Below, piece by piece: positions 1 to 8,605 of a stretch of DNA of 64,000 nucleotides (position 1 is its first letter; the number at the start of each line of letters is the position of its first letter). The notes below the pieces were generated by a model, which was given only the letters and a program-made list of their open reading frames with translations, did no database searches and was not told where the DNA came from. The translations under genes were made by a program, and so were the position numbers. The stretch is from Halomonas korlensis. GTDB taxonomy: Bacteria > Pseudomonadota > Gammaproteobacteria > Pseudomonadales > Halomonadaceae. Location: assembly GCF_900116705.1 (NCBI RefSeq), contig NZ_FPBP01000011.1:92851-156850 (forward strand), in the 5' to 3' direction.

Positions 1-200
1 CAAGTTGCTGCCAGTGAAACGGGAAGTCGGTGCGCCTTTCCAGGCCATCCCGACGCTGCCCCCGCAACGGTGATCGAGACAAGAACGGCTATTACGCCAC
101 TGTGCTAAAGGCACGGGAAGGCAGCCGTTCGGGAAGCCAGGTTCAACCCTGCTTCCGCTCGTCAGCCCGGAGACCGGCCCGAGAGTTCAATGCCGGGTCG
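1..200 (+). promoter_or_regulatory. Cobalamin (B12) riboswitch, 5' edge at or before the window start
   Basis: Conserved riboswitch segments occur in the right order. They are an AAACGGGAAGTCGGTG segment near 17-32, the CCCCCGCAACGGTGA core near 59-73, a CACTGTG and CGGGAAGGC segment near 98-123, and a B12 box (GTCAGCCCGGAGACCGGCC) near 161-179. The element sits about 140 bases upstream of btuB and heads a run of B12 uptake and salvage genes, which is the usual place for it. Adenosylcobalamin binding is expected to reduce expression of the operon. The exact ends are uncertain, and the 5' stem may begin before base 1. Confidence 0.88.
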
Positions 201-301
201 CGGTGGGCGACGTCGAGGCAGGGCTGGCGTCGCCGTTGCACATTCTGCTGGTTGTCCCTCCTCCTCGATCCCTTGCCGTCCCGGTGACTGCAAAAAATAT
301 T

Positions 302-321
302 GCCGTACGGGTGAGTACGGC
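302..321 (+). promoter_or_regulatory. Leader hairpin just upstream of the btuB ribosome binding site
   Basis: A perfect 7-bp stem (GCCGTAC / GTACGGC) closes a GGGTGA loop. It ends five bases before the AAGGG ribosome binding site of btuB. It could be part of the riboswitch expression platform that controls access to the binding site, which is an inference from position. No Rho-independent terminator is evident between the aptamer and the gene. Confidence 0.4.
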
Positions 322-337
322 GAGCAAGGGAATCCCC

Positions 338-2173
338 ATGAAAACCAGAACCTCTGCGCTGCATGGCCTGGCTGCCTTCAGCCTGGCGACCCTTCCGCTG
401 GCCGTTCAGGCGCAGACCGAGACGTCCGGCTCCGGCGATCAGGCCCAGCGCCTCAACCCCGTGGTCGTCACCGCGGCCCTTGCCCCGCGTACCGCCGATC
501 AGAGCCTGGCCTCGGTCACGGTACTCGACGAGGCCACCCTGCGCCGTCAGGACCCCGCCAGCATGACCGACCTGCTGCGTGGCCAGCCGGGGGTTGATGT
601 GACCTCGAATGGTAGCTTCGGCAAGAACAGCAGCGTCTATATCCGCGGCACCAGCAACGACCAGAACGTTTTGTTGATCGACGGTATTCGCCTGAGATCG
701 GCTACCGCTGGCGCCGCCGCCTGGCAGTTCCTGGACCCTCGCTTGTTCGAGCGCGCCGAGATCGTGCGGGGGCCGCGCGGCAGCCTCTACGGCGCCGACG
801 CGGTGGGCGGCGTGGTACAGCTATTCACGCGCCAAGCGGAGGAGGGTGGCCCCAGTCCCGGTGTCTCTCTGGGTGGAGGCTCCTTCAACACCCAGCGAGG
901 CAGCGCCACATTTTCCGGAGAGAGTGACGGCACGCGTTACAGCTTTGCCGCCAGCCGTTTCGACACGGATGGCGCACCCGTTCGACGCGGGGGAGACGAC
1001 AAGGGCTACGACAGCACCTCGGCCCTGGCTCGAGTAGCGCATACCTTCGACGGCGGCGCTGAACTTGGTGTTCTGGCACTCCGCTCTAGAGGCAATACCG
1101 AATTCGATGGTGGAGACACCGACTTTGTCCAGCAGGTGGCAGGTGTCTATGCCGAGGCACCCCTTACGGATGATTGGCGCAGTCGCCTCAGCTTGAGTGA
1201 AGCGAGGGATGAGAGTGACACGGTCGATAGTTTCGGGGATTCGGTATTCGATACTCGAACCCGAACGGCGCGCTGGGAGAATACCCTGTACCTGGGAGCC
1301 CATGAACTGGTCGCCGGCATCGAACACAGCGAAGACAGGGTTAGCGGCACGACGGCTTTCGAAGAGGATAGTCGAGACAATACGGCGGTCTTTGCTCAGG
1401 GGCTGCTGGACGTTACGCCGCTTTCCCTTCAGGCCAGCCTGCGGCATGACGACAACGAGGCTTTTGGTGAGGAAGTCACCGGTAGCCTGACAGCGGGTTA
1501 TGAGCTTGATGATTTCCATACCCTGCGCACCAGCTACGGCACGGCGTTCAAGGCCCCGACCTTTAATGACCTGTACTTTCCCAATTTCGCGAATCCCGAT
1601 TTGGAGGCCGAGACCTCCGAAACCTTCGAGGTGGGTGTCCGAGGCCAGTACCAGTCCCTCTTCTGGGACATCGCAGCCTACCAGACCGAAATCGATGATC
1701 TGATTTCCTTCACCTTACAGAACGGAAGGTTTGCTCCCTTCAATGTCGACGAGGCAAGAATCCGGGGTATCGAGCTATCCGCTGGTGCCGAGATCGATGA
1801 CTGGACCCTCCAGGCGGCACTGACCTATACCGATCCAGAGAACCGGAGTGGTGAGAATGCCGGCAATCGCCTACGGCGCCGAGCGACCCAGGGCCTGCGT
1901 CTGGATATCGACCGCGAGTTGGGCGACTGGTCTCTGGGTGGCTCCTGGATCGCTCAGAACCATCGTTATGACGATGCGGCCAACGAGAACCGGCTGGCGG
2001 GCTATGGCCTGCTCAACCTGCGCGCCGGTTGGCAATTCGCGCCGTTGTGGTCGGCCCGGGTGACCGTCGAGAACGCCTTTGATCGAGAGTATGCAACAGC
2101 CCGATTCTTGGATGGTGAAGACTATCTCAACGCCGGCCGTTCCGCCTTCGTCAGTGTCCACTTTGGCCAGTAA
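338..2173 (+). CDS. btuB: TonB-dependent vitamin B12 outer-membrane receptor
   Basis: The product is a 611-residue outer-membrane barrel that imports cobalamin using TonB energy. The ATG at 338 has an AAGGG binding site seven bases upstream and starts a clear signal peptide (MKTRTSALHGLAAF to the AQA cleavage region near residue 25). A TonB-box-like segment (NPVVVTAAL, about residues 39-47) is followed by a plug domain with the LLRGQPGVDV and VRGPRGSLYGADAVGG motifs. The C-terminus ends in an aromatic-rich strand (SAFVSVHFGQ). Length matches BtuB. A further in-frame start at 203 lies in the riboswitch leader and is unlikely. Location under the cobalamin riboswitch and ahead of BtuFCD-type genes supports B12 rather than siderophore as substrate. 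Confidence 0.92.
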   Translation: MKTRTSALHGLAAFSLATLPLAVQAQTETSGSGDQAQRLNPVVVTAALAPRTADQSLASVTVLDEATLRRQDPASMTDLLRGQPGVDVTSNGSFGKNSSVYIRGTSNDQNVLLIDGIRLRSATAGAAAWQFLDPRLFERAEIVRGPRGSLYGADAVGGVVQLFTRQAEEGGPSPGVSLGGGSFNTQRGSATFSGESDGTRYSFAASRFDTDGAPVRRGGDDKGYDSTSALARVAHTFDGGAELGVLALRSRGNTEFDGGDTDFVQQVAGVYAEAPLTDDWRSRLSLSEARDESDTVDSFGDSVFDTRTRTARWENTLYLGAHELVAGIEHSEDRVSGTTAFEEDSRDNTAVFAQGLLDVTPLSLQASLRHDDNEAFGEEVTGSLTAGYELDDFHTLRTSYGTAFKAPTFNDLYFPNFANPDLEAETSETFEVGVRGQYQSLFWDIAAYQTEIDDLISFTLQNGRFAPFNVDEARIRGIELSAGAEIDDWTLQAALTYTDPENRSGENAGNRLRRRATQGLRLDIDRELGDWSLGGSWIAQNHRYDDAANENRLAGYGLLNLRAGWQFAPLWSARVTVENAFDREYATARFLDGEDYLNAGRSAFVSVHFGQ

Positions 2174-3068
2174 GCGTGCCTGGCCTCGGCGTCTTGGCGG
2201 GCTCGTCCTGGCCGTTGTGCCGTGGCTGACGGGGGTATCGCACGCCAATGAGGTCTGCGCTGTCGACGATCGCCAGCGCGAGGTGTGTCTCGAAGCGCCT
2301 GCCGAGCGCATCGCGGTGCTGTCGCCGGGGGCCACCGAGCTGACCTATGCCGCCGGGGCCGGCGACAAGGTCGTGGCGGTGGTGTCCTACAGCGATTATC
2401 CGCCCGAGGCGAAAGAGGTCACGTCGGTGGGCAGCCACACGCGGGTCGATCTGGAAACCCTGGTGTCGTTGCAGCCGGACCTGGTGGTCGGCTGGGTGAC
2501 CGGCAATCCCGCCGAGCAGTTGGAGACCATCGAGTCGCTGGGCATGCCGGTGTTCTACATCGAACCGCGCGACTTCGAGGGAGTGTCGACCGGCATCGAG
2601 CGCCTGGCGCGGCTGGCGGACACGCAAGACGAGGGCGACCGGGTCGCCCAGACGTTTCGCGACGGCATGTCGGGGCTCGCGGCGCGTCATGCCGACGCGG
2701 CGACGGTGCCGGTGTTCTATCAGGTCTGGGACGAGCCGCTGATGACCGTCAATGATGTCCACCTGATCGGCAAGGTCATCGAGCTGTGCGGGGGATACAA
2801 CGTCTTCGGCGAGCAGTCGCGACTGGTGCCGCGCATCGACGACGAGTCGGTGCTGGACGCCGACCCCGAGGCGATCATCGCCGGCGGCATGGGCGAGGAG
2901 AATCGCGACTGGCTTGACCACTGGTCTCAGTATCCCGGCCTCACCGCGGTCGACCGCGACAACCTGTTCTTCGTGCCGCCGTCGCTGATCCAGCGGCCCA
3001 CCCCGCGCTTGCTCGAGGGCAGCCGGATACTCTGCGAGAAACTGGAGGTGGCCCGTGCTAGACGCTGA
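2154..3068 (+). CDS. btuF: Periplasmic cobalamin-binding protein of an ABC transporter (BtuF-like)
   Basis: This is a class III (helical backbone) periplasmic binding protein that delivers B12 to BtuCD. After a signal peptide ending near GVSHA, the mature part starts NEVCAVDD and has the family pattern RIAVLSPGATEL, followed by VVSYSDYPPEAK and VDLETLVSLQPDLVV. The start is uncertain. GTG at 2154 overlaps the end of btuB by 20 bases and gives a normal signal peptide. TTG at 2163 and ATGs at 2112 and 2079 are also in frame, but they lie inside btuB and would lengthen the signal sequence. No good ribosome binding site marks any of them, so translational coupling to btuB is likely. It is followed after 12 bases by btuC. 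Confidence 0.85.
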   Translation: MSTLASKRAWPRRLGGLVLAVVPWLTGVSHANEVCAVDDRQREVCLEAPAERIAVLSPGATELTYAAGAGDKVVAVVSYSDYPPEAKEVTSVGSHTRVDLETLVSLQPDLVVGWVTGNPAEQLETIESLGMPVFYIEPRDFEGVSTGIERLARLADTQDEGDRVAQTFRDGMSGLAARHADAATVPVFYQVWDEPLMTVNDVHLIGKVIELCGGYNVFGEQSRLVPRIDDESVLDADPEAIIAGGMGEENRDWLDHWSQYPGLTAVDRDNLFFVPPSLIQRPTPRLLEGSRILCEKLEVARARR

Positions 3069-3080
3069 TCGCGAGGCGCC

Positions 3081-4049
3081 ATGCGTCGCTTGACCCTGCC
3101 CCTGGCGCTGCTGCTGGCCGCCTCGCTTGCGGCGCTAGCGCTGTCGGCCGGCGTCGGCAGCGCCAACCTGGCGCTTGGCGAGCTGTGGGCGGTGCTGGGC
3201 GGCGGCGGCGATGCCCTGTCGCGCACCCTGATTCTCGAGCTGCGCCTGCCGCGTTCGCTCTCCGCCTTCGCCACCGGCGGGCTGCTGGCGGTCGCCGGGG
3301 CGCTCATGCAGGTGCTGCTGCGCAATCCGCTCGCCGATCCATACGTGCTGGGCCTGTCCGGCGGCGCGGCAGTCGGCGCACTGGCGGCGATGCTGGCGGG
3401 GCTCGGCGGCATGGTGATCTCCGGTTCGGCCTTCGCCGGTGCGCTGCTCTCCACGCTGCTGGTATTCGGTCTCGCCCACGGCACCGGCAGTTGGACGCCT
3501 TCGCGGCTGCTGTTGACGGGCGTGGTGGTTGCCGCCGGCTGGGGGGCGGTCGTCACACTGATGCTGGCGCTGAGCCCCGCCGAGCGCCTGCCGGGCATGC
3601 TCTACTGGCTGATGGGCGATCTCGCCTATGCCCGCACACCCATGCCCTCGCTGCTGGTACTGGTGCTGGTCTGCCTGCTGGGCTTTCCGCTGGGGCGCAG
3701 CCTGAATGTGCTGGCTCGCGGGCCGATGCAGGCGGCGGCGCTGGGCGTCGCGGTTCGCCCGCTCGAGTGGACGATCTACATCACCGCCAGCCTGCTGACG
3801 GCGATGGCGGTCACCACGGCGGGGAGCATCGGCTTCGTGGGGCTGGTGGTGCCCCACATGCTGCGCCTGGTGCTGGGCAACGATCAGCGTCTGATCCTGC
3901 CCGCCTGCGCGCTGGCCGGTGGCACTTTGCTGGTGCTGGCCGACACCCTGGCGCGTACCGTGATCGCCCCGGAGCAGTTGCCGGTGGGCGTGATCACCGC
4001 GCTGATCGGCGTGCCGACCTTCCTCTACCTGCTGTACCGGAGCCGCTGA
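3081..4049 (+). CDS. btuC: Cobalamin ABC transporter permease (FecCD family)
   Basis: This 322-residue inner-membrane permease is highly hydrophobic, with about eight to ten membrane segments. It carries FecCD-family motifs: LRLPRSLSAFATGGLLAVAG near residue 53, NPLADPYVLGLSGGA near residue 83, and the C-terminal GSIGFVGLVVPHMLRLVLG, which contacts the ATPase. Length is typical of BtuC/FecD proteins. Its stop overlaps the ATG of the ATPase gene (ATGA), so the two are translationally coupled. Given the neighbours, the substrate is B12. Confidence 0.9.
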   Translation: MRRLTLPLALLLAASLAALALSAGVGSANLALGELWAVLGGGGDALSRTLILELRLPRSLSAFATGGLLAVAGALMQVLLRNPLADPYVLGLSGGAAVGALAAMLAGLGGMVISGSAFAGALLSTLLVFGLAHGTGSWTPSRLLLTGVVVAAGWGAVVTLMLALSPAERLPGMLYWLMGDLAYARTPMPSLLVLVLVCLLGFPLGRSLNVLARGPMQAAALGVAVRPLEWTIYITASLLTAMAVTTAGSIGFVGLVVPHMLRLVLGNDQRLILPACALAGGTLLVLADTLARTVIAPEQLPVGVITALIGVPTFLYLLYRSR

Positions 4050-4816
4050 TGAGCCGACTCGAGACGCGCGGGCTGGTGATCGACGTGCCCGGACGAGCGG
4101 ACGGCAGGGCGCTGGATCTTTGCCTGGCGCCGGAGCAGGTGTGGGGCGTGCTGGGTCCCAACGGCGCCGGCAAGACCACCTTGTTGCATACCCTGGCCGG
4201 GCTGCGTGACCCGCGGGCCGGTCAAGTGGAACTGGACGGCCAGCCGTTGGCAAACCTGCGACGGCGGCGCGTCGCTCGCCAGCTGGGCATGATCTTCCAG
4301 GAGCGCCAGGACGGCTTTCCCGCCACGGTGCTGGAAACGGCGTTGATCGGTCGCCATCCCTACCTGTCGGCTTGGCAAATGGAGGGTGGTGATGACGTGC
4401 GCCTCGCCGAGGAGGCGCTCGAACGGCTGGATGTCGCGCATCTGAAGCACCGCCTGGTCAACACGCTGTCGGGAGGCGAACGTCAGCGCGTTGCCATCGC
4501 CACCGTGCTCACGCAATCGCCGCAGCTGTGGTTGGCCGATGAGCCCACCAACCATCTCGACCTTCACCATCAGACGGCGGTCATGGCGCTGCTGGCCGAG
4601 CAGTCGGCTGCGGGCAAGGTGGTGTTGATGTGCCTGCACGACCTCAACCTGGCCGCCCGCTGGTGCGACCACCTTTTGCTGTTCTATCCCGATGGCGAGG
4701 CCTGCTGGGGGCCGGCAAGCGACATGCTGGTGCCGAGTGCCCTGGAACGGCTCTATGACCAACGCCTGGCGACCGCCGAGATCGATGGCGCGCCGGTTTT
4801 CGTCCCTGCGAGATAA
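4049..4816 (+). CDS. btuD: Cobalamin ABC transporter ATP-binding protein
   Basis: A 255-residue ABC ATPase. Walker A is GPNGAGKTT at residues 36-44, the signature is LSGGERQRVA, Walker B is LWLADEPTNHLDL, and the H-loop is MCLHDLN. The ATG at 4049 overlaps the btuC stop by the sequence ATGA, so no separate ribosome binding site is needed. The same frame stays open far upstream through btuC, but that part is a shadow in a high-GC region. It completes a BtuFCD importer. Confidence 0.9.
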   Translation: MSRLETRGLVIDVPGRADGRALDLCLAPEQVWGVLGPNGAGKTTLLHTLAGLRDPRAGQVELDGQPLANLRRRRVARQLGMIFQERQDGFPATVLETALIGRHPYLSAWQMEGGDDVRLAEEALERLDVAHLKHRLVNTLSGGERQRVAIATVLTQSPQLWLADEPTNHLDLHHQTAVMALLAEQSAAGKVVLMCLHDLNLAARWCDHLLLFYPDGEACWGPASDMLVPSALERLYDQRLATAEIDGAPVFVPAR

Positions 4817-4918
4817 GGTCTGCTCTTTTCACCAGCTGTTTCTCACCCACTATCTATGCGGCGAGGCGCGAGTCCCCCTGGCCCTGAACTGGACTAAACC
4901 CTGAACGGGAGATGTAGC

Positions 4919-5530
4919 ATGCGAGAAAACGCCAAGGACCCCGAACGCCATGCCCGGCGCATGGCCGCCAAGCAGAAGATCATGCAGTCGCGTATCGATC
5001 ACGCACGGAAGGAGCAGGGCGTGCTGCTGGTGCTCACCGGCCCCGGCAAGGGCAAGAGCAGCTCGGGTTTCGGCATGCTGGCGCGTGCCCTGGGCCATGG
5101 CATGAAGGTGGGCGTGGTGCAGTTCATCAAGGGCAAGTTCAGCACCGGCGAGGAAGCCTTCTTCCGCGACCTGCCGGGCGTCGACTACCACGTGATGGGC
5201 GAGGGCTATACCTGGGACACCCAGGATCGCCAGCGCGACGTAGCGGCGGCCGAGGCGGCGTGGGAGGTTGCAAGCCGCATGCTTGCCGACGACCGCTACC
5301 AACTGGTGCTGCTAGATGAACTGAACATTGCCCTGCGTCATGACTACCTGGACCTCGATCGGGTTCTCGACGACCTGCAGGCGCGTCCGGCGATGCAGCA
5401 CGTGGTCGCCACCGGGCGTCGTGCCCCCCAGCAGCTGATCGAGCTGGCCGATACCGTCACCGAAATGAAGGTCGTCAAGCACGCCTTCAAGGATCAGGGA
5501 GTCAAGGCCCAGAAAGGCATCGAGCTTTGA
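4919..5530 (+). CDS. cobO: Cob(I)yrinic acid a,c-diamide adenosyltransferase
   Basis: The enzyme transfers the adenosyl group of ATP to the cobalt of corrinoids, the step that makes the coenzyme form. The 203-residue protein has the CobA/CobO P-loop [10 protein letters not shown] at residues 41-50, then [31 protein letters not shown] and VVATGRRAP, all typical of the BtuR/CobA/CobO family. The ATG at 4919 follows GGGAGATGTAGC, a good ribosome binding site. It lies 102 bases after btuD, and its stop overlaps the cobQ start, which supports one operon for uptake, adenosylation and amidation. Confidence 0.92.
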   Translation: MRENAKDPERHARRMAAKQKIMQSRIDHARKEQGVLLVLTGPGKGKSSSGFGMLARALGHGMKVGVVQFIKGKFSTGEEAFFRDLPGVDYHVMGEGYTWDTQDRQRDVAAAEAAWEVASRMLADDRYQLVLLDELNIALRHDYLDLDRVLDDLQARPAMQHVVATGRRAPQQLIELADTVTEMKVVKHAFKDQGVKAQKGIEL

Positions 5531-6984
5531 GTCGTACCCTGATGATCCAAGGCACCACCTCGGATGCCGGCAAGAGCACCGTGGTTGCGGCGATATGTCG
5601 AGCGCTGTCGCGCCGCGGGGTCTCGGTGGCGCCCTTCAAGCCGCAGAACATGGCGCTCAACAGCGCAGTGACCGTGGACGGTGGCGAGATCGGCCGCTCC
5701 ACCGCGCTACAGGCGCTGGCCTGCGGGCTCGCGCCCCACAGCGACATGAATCCGGTGCTGCTCAAGCCCGAGACCGATCGCGGCGCCCAGGTGATCCTGC
5801 GCGGCCGGGTGCATGGCCACATGGATGCGCTGGATTATCACGCCTTCAAGGCTGAGGCGCGGGCCTCGGTGATGGCCGCCTGGCAGGCGTTATCGAGCCG
5901 TTACGACGTGGTCATCGCCGAGGGGGCCGGGAGCCCCGCGGAGATCAACCTGCGCGACAACGACATCGCCAACATGGGCTTCGCCGAGATGGTCGATTGT
6001 CCGGTGCTGCTGGTCGGCGACATCGACCGCGGCGGCGTCTTCGCCCAGCTGGTCGGCACCCTGGCGCTGCTTTCCGCGTCCGAGCAGGCGCGCACCTGGG
6101 GCTTTATCGTCAACCGCTTTCGCGGCGATATGGCGCTGTTGCAGCCGGGGCTCGACTGGCTCGAGGCGCGCACCGGCAAGCCGGTGCTGGGTACGCTTCC
6201 CTACCTGCAGGGCCTGCTGCTGGACGCCGAGGACAGCATCGGGCGCGAGGGTAGAACAACCACGGGTGAGCCGGCCTTGCGCGTCGTGGTGCCGGCCCTG
6301 CCGCGCGTCAGCAACCACAACGATTTCGACCCACTACGGCTGCATCCCCAGGTGCAGCTGACGTTCGTCGGCCCGAACCAGCCCGTCCCGCCGGCGGATC
6401 TGATCATCCTGCCGGGCAGCAAGAGCACGCGCAGCGATCTTCAATGGCTGCGCGCCCAGGGCTGGGAGCCAGCGCTTCAGCGCCACCTGCGTTATGGCGG
6501 CAAGCTGCTCGGCATCTGCGGTGGGTTTCAGATGCTCGGTGAGTGGATTCATGACCCGCAAGGCCTCGAGGGGCCGGCAGGATCGAGCCCGGGCTTCGGC
6601 TGGCTGAATTTCCAGACCCGCATGGTGGCCGGCAAGCAGCTGCGCAATGTCAAGGGGCGGGTGCTGCCCGAAGGCGTGCCGGTAGGCGGCTACGAGATCC
6701 ACAACGGCGTGAGCGAAGGCCCGGCGCTCGCGCGTCCATTGATCGAGCTGGACGGTCGGATGGATGGCGCGGTCAGCGAGGATGGCCAGGTCATGGGCAC
6801 TTATCTGCATGGGCTCTTCGACTGGCCCTTGGCGTGCCGGGCGCTACTCGCACGCCTGGGGTTGGCGCAGCCCGACACCGAGGCGGTGGACTACCGCGAG
6901 CATCGCCAGCGCGAGCTGGACCGCCTGGCCGATGCCGTGGAGGCGCACCTGGATATGGCGGCCCTCACGGCGCTGCTTGACTAA
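5527..6984 (+). CDS. cobQ: Cobyric acid synthase (adenosylcobyrinate a,c-diamide amidotransferase)
   Basis: CobQ amidates four carboxylates of adenosylcobyrinic acid a,c-diamide using glutamine. The 485-residue protein starts with a dethiobiotin-synthetase-like ATPase domain ([20 protein letters not shown]). It ends with a class I-like glutamine amidotransferase domain ([12 protein letters not shown] with the nucleophilic Cys, and GTYLHGLFD). The start is taken as TTG at 5527, which overlaps the cobO stop as TTGA; ATG at 5542 is the alternative. The rest of the late pathway (cobD, cobB, cobU, cobS, cobC) is not in the window, so it must be elsewhere if complete. Confidence 0.92.
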   Translation: MSRTLMIQGTTSDAGKSTVVAAICRALSRRGVSVAPFKPQNMALNSAVTVDGGEIGRSTALQALACGLAPHSDMNPVLLKPETDRGAQVILRGRVHGHMDALDYHAFKAEARASVMAAWQALSSRYDVVIAEGAGSPAEINLRDNDIANMGFAEMVDCPVLLVGDIDRGGVFAQLVGTLALLSASEQARTWGFIVNRFRGDMALLQPGLDWLEARTGKPVLGTLPYLQGLLLDAEDSIGREGRTTTGEPALRVVVPALPRVSNHNDFDPLRLHPQVQLTFVGPNQPVPPADLIILPGSKSTRSDLQWLRAQGWEPALQRHLRYGGKLLGICGGFQMLGEWIHDPQGLEGPAGSSPGFGWLNFQTRMVAGKQLRNVKGRVLPEGVPVGGYEIHNGVSEGPALARPLIELDGRMDGAVSEDGQVMGTYLHGLFDWPLACRALLARLGLAQPDTEAVDYREHRQRELDRLADAVEAHLDMAALTALLD

Positions 6985-6999
6985 AAACGCCCTTGGATA

Positions 7000-7788
7000 T
7001 CATGGGCTGGGTGAGCAGGATGGCTTTCCGTCGGGCAGGTACTGGGTGAACAGTGCGGGATCGTCGCTGATCACGCCATCCACACCCCAGTCCCAGATCG
7101 GTTGGAACGCTATCGGGTCGTTGGGGGTGTAGCAGAATAGCGCATAGCCAGCGTCCTTGATGTCGCGGGCATCCTTCTTCTTCAGCTTGCGCCAGTTGAG
7201 ATGCAGGCTGAAGGCGTCGAGCCTTTCGGCCTCCTTTCGCCAGCCCGCGGGAAGCTTGTCGTATAGCAGGCCGATGCGCAGCAGCTCGGCGTCACGCTGG
7301 AAGGCACGCGCGGCCGAAAGGGTCTGGACGTCGAAGCACGACACCACCAGCTGCTCTGCCGGCAGTGCCTTCAGCGCCATGGGCAGGGCGGTGTCGACCA
7401 GCGCCTGGCCGCTGCGACCCCGGTTGACCTTGAGTTCCAGATTGAGCCCCATGTCGAGCGAGCCGATCAGCGCCAGCATTTCTTCCAGGGTGGCCATGGG
7501 CTCGCCGGCGCAGTCCTTATGAAACCAGCTGCCGACGTCCAGGGCTCTTGCCTTGTCGAGCGTCAGTTTCGCCAGCTTGCCGCGGGTGTTCGAGCAGCGC
7601 CTTACGCCGTTGTCGTGCCAGATTACCGGCGTGCCGTCGCCGAGCAGTTGCACATCGAGCTCGACCCAGTCGCAGCCGGCCCGCTTGGCCTCGCGAACGG
7701 CGGTCAAGGTGTTCTCCGGTGCCCGGGCCGAGAGCCCGCGGTGAGCAATGGTACGCGGAAGCGCGCTGGCGGTAGTGGCATTCGGCAT
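7000..7788 (-). CDS. Glycerophosphodiester phosphodiesterase (cytoplasmic UgpQ type)
   Basis: It hydrolyses glycerophosphodiesters from phospholipid breakdown to glycerol-3-phosphate and an alcohol. The GDPD signature is intact: IAHRGLSARAPENT near residue 13, then WVELDVQLLGDG and PVIWHDN, then LNLELK, and a C-terminal GVDGVISDDP. No signal peptide is visible, so the protein should be cytoplasmic. The chosen ATG at 7788 puts the catalytic motif near the N-terminus as in relatives; an in-frame ATG at 7818 would add ten residues. It is convergent with cobQ, with only 15 bases between the stops. Confidence 0.85.
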   Translation of the reverse strand: MPNATTASALPRTIAHRGLSARAPENTLTAVREAKRAGCDWVELDVQLLGDGTPVIWHDNGVRRCSNTRGKLAKLTLDKARALDVGSWFHKDCAGEPMATLEEMLALIGSLDMGLNLELKVNRGRSGQALVDTALPMALKALPAEQLVVSCFDVQTLSAARAFQRDAELLRIGLLYDKLPAGWRKEAERLDAFSLHLNWRKLKKKDARDIKDAGYALFCYTPNDPIAFQPIWDWGVDGVISDDPALFTQYLPDGKPSCSPSP

Positions 7789-7971
7789 GTAAGCAGTCCC
7801 ATAGGGTGCGAAAGACAAGGGTCGAGTCTGTGTCTGGAAAATGACAATCGCATGAACGTCGCGAAGGCGCCGGCTCTCCGCCGCCGGGCAGTATGGCCGC
7901 CGCGCCAGCGAGATGACGTTATGATAGGCTTCGCGCCGAACGTGATCATAACGAGATCAAAGGGTAGCGCA

Positions 7972-8541
7972 ATGAACGTCTTGCATGTCACCGACGAGGC
8001 CAACCGCGATGCCTGCCTGGCACGGTTATGTGCCGAACATTACGGCAAGGCGGCGGGATTGGCGCCGCTGGTGACGTTTGCCGGCACCCGTCGGGTGCTG
8101 TTCGTCGAGCAGGCCGCGCGCCTGCTGGCACTTGTGAACGGCGAGGGAGCACCGCTGGCGCTGGCCTTGCTGGTGCTGGACGAGACCGGAGAGGGCATGA
8201 CGCTGGCCCTGGCCTGCAGCCTCACCGAGGATGACGAGCCGCGCCGCCGGCTGATCAACGAGCTGGCGCTCAAGGCGCCGCTGCAAGTGAGCGCCGCCGA
8301 TGCCGATCAGGAGGCATTCTATCGCCGCTGCGGCATCACGCGGTGGTTTTCCAGCGGCGACAGCGAGCGAATCGGTGTGACCTCTCGCCACCCCGCCCGG
8401 CGTCTCGCCGATCTCGCCGCGACCCTGCGGGTCGACGACGAGATCGTACTCCGACAATTCAAGCATGATCCGAAAACATTCGAGAGCGAAAAGCGTCGCT
8501 TTGTCGATGGCCTGGCGGCGTTCCCCGAAACCCTGACTTGA
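7972..8541 (+). CDS. Conserved-looking protein of unknown function, possible acetyltransferase-like fold
   Basis: A 189-residue soluble protein that I do not recognise. The ATG at 7972 has an AAAGGG binding site eight bases upstream, so it is preferred over in-frame starts further upstream (to 7519), which lie opposite the phosphodiesterase gene. The segment AFYRRCGITRWF near residue 116 resembles the tyrosine-containing end of GNAT acetyltransferases, and the alternating strand-helix pattern before it would fit. The acetyl-CoA binding motif is not obvious, so this is only a hint. The C-terminus is basic and Lys/Arg rich (KHDPKTFESEKRRF). There is no signal peptide or membrane segment. It lies 64 bases before the quinone oxidoreductase gene and may share its transcript. 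Confidence 0.7.
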   Translation: MNVLHVTDEANRDACLARLCAEHYGKAAGLAPLVTFAGTRRVLFVEQAARLLALVNGEGAPLALALLVLDETGEGMTLALACSLTEDDEPRRRLINELALKAPLQVSAADADQEAFYRRCGITRWFSSGDSERIGVTSRHPARRLADLAATLRVDDEIVLRQFKHDPKTFESEKRRFVDGLAAFPETLT

Positions 8542-8605
8542 CCGCCGGGGCGTTCGGCGTTTGGATAGCGCATGATTTCTCGTTATCAACCCAAGGAAGC
8601 GCTTC

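Noticed and set aside
30..287. Short open frames over the first 300 bases
   Set aside because: They cover the cobalamin riboswitch and leader and show no protein features.
821..1519. 232-codon frame opposite btuB
   Set aside because: It is an antisense shadow; btuB motifs are continuous on the plus strand through this stretch.
3185..4048. Long in-frame extension upstream of btuD
   Set aside because: It overlaps btuC entirely, has Arg/Gly/Ala-rich shadow composition, and the ABC protein begins properly at ATG 4049.
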